From an uncultured Rikenella sp. (GTDB taxonomy: Bacteria > Bacteroidota > Bacteroidia > Bacteroidales > Rikenellaceae): DNA of 5,203 nucleotides. Positions 5,184-5,203 of the stretch are shown piece by piece. Below the pieces are notes generated by a model. That model worked only from the letters and a program-made list of their open reading frames with translations, ran no database searches and was not told where the DNA came from. Each line of letters opens with the position of its first letter. Position 1 is the first letter of the stretch. The position numbers were made by a program, and so were the translations under genes. The stretch lies in the NCBI GenBank assembly GCA_910577885.1, contig CAJTNK010000123.1, positions 1 through 5,203 on the forward strand, in the 5' to 3' direction.

Positions 5184-5203
5184 AAAGGCACGCGCCGTGG
5201 CGC
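5184..5203. repeat. Edge repeat, right copy, cut by window end
   Basis: aaaggcacgcgccgtggcgc matches positions 20-39 at 18 of 20 bases. It contains CACG CGC CGTG (5189-5199), a small hairpin. The repeat probably continues beyond the window, so another repeat cluster likely starts here. Confidence 0.55.

Overview
The window looks like chromosomal DNA of a GC-rich member of the Bacteroidales, most likely Alistipes or a close Rikenellaceae relative. The evidence is a V-type ATPase operon with the Bacteroidota-specific DUF2764 gene after subunit E, a DUF4301 gene (a family I know mainly from Bacteroidota), one good TAnnTTTG-type -7 promoter box, and no close Shine-Dalgarno before the genes. No phage, transposase, tRNA, rRNA or CRISPR signal was seen.

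Layout: positions 1-236 are a gene-free, repeat-rich gap downstream of the ATPase genes. The minus strand then carries DUF2764 (237-1229) and V-ATPase subunit E (1247-1873), a 17-bp-spaced operon start whose remaining genes should lie left of the window. Positions 1874-2427 are a 554-bp gene-free block packed with palindromes and repeats. DUF4301 (2428-3939) is also on the minus strand. A 91-bp AT-rich divergent promoter region follows, then murB on the plus strand (4031-5059). Positions 5060-5203 hold a probable terminator, a second long hairpin and another dispersed repeat that runs into the window edge.

The coding content is ordinary housekeeping: an ion-pumping rotary ATPase and the second committed step of peptidoglycan precursor synthesis. 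DUF4301 has no established function known to me, but its motifs resemble those of sugar-nucleotide pyrophosphorylases.

The unusual part is the noncoding DNA. Both gaps around the ATPase genes are built from the same modules: a conserved core, interchangeable short hairpins, and a terminator-like hairpin with conserved flanks but a changed stem. The larger gap also has two long nested palindromes. This looks like a modular family of dispersed, structure-conserved repeats, possibly acting as terminators or attenuators between and around operon genes.
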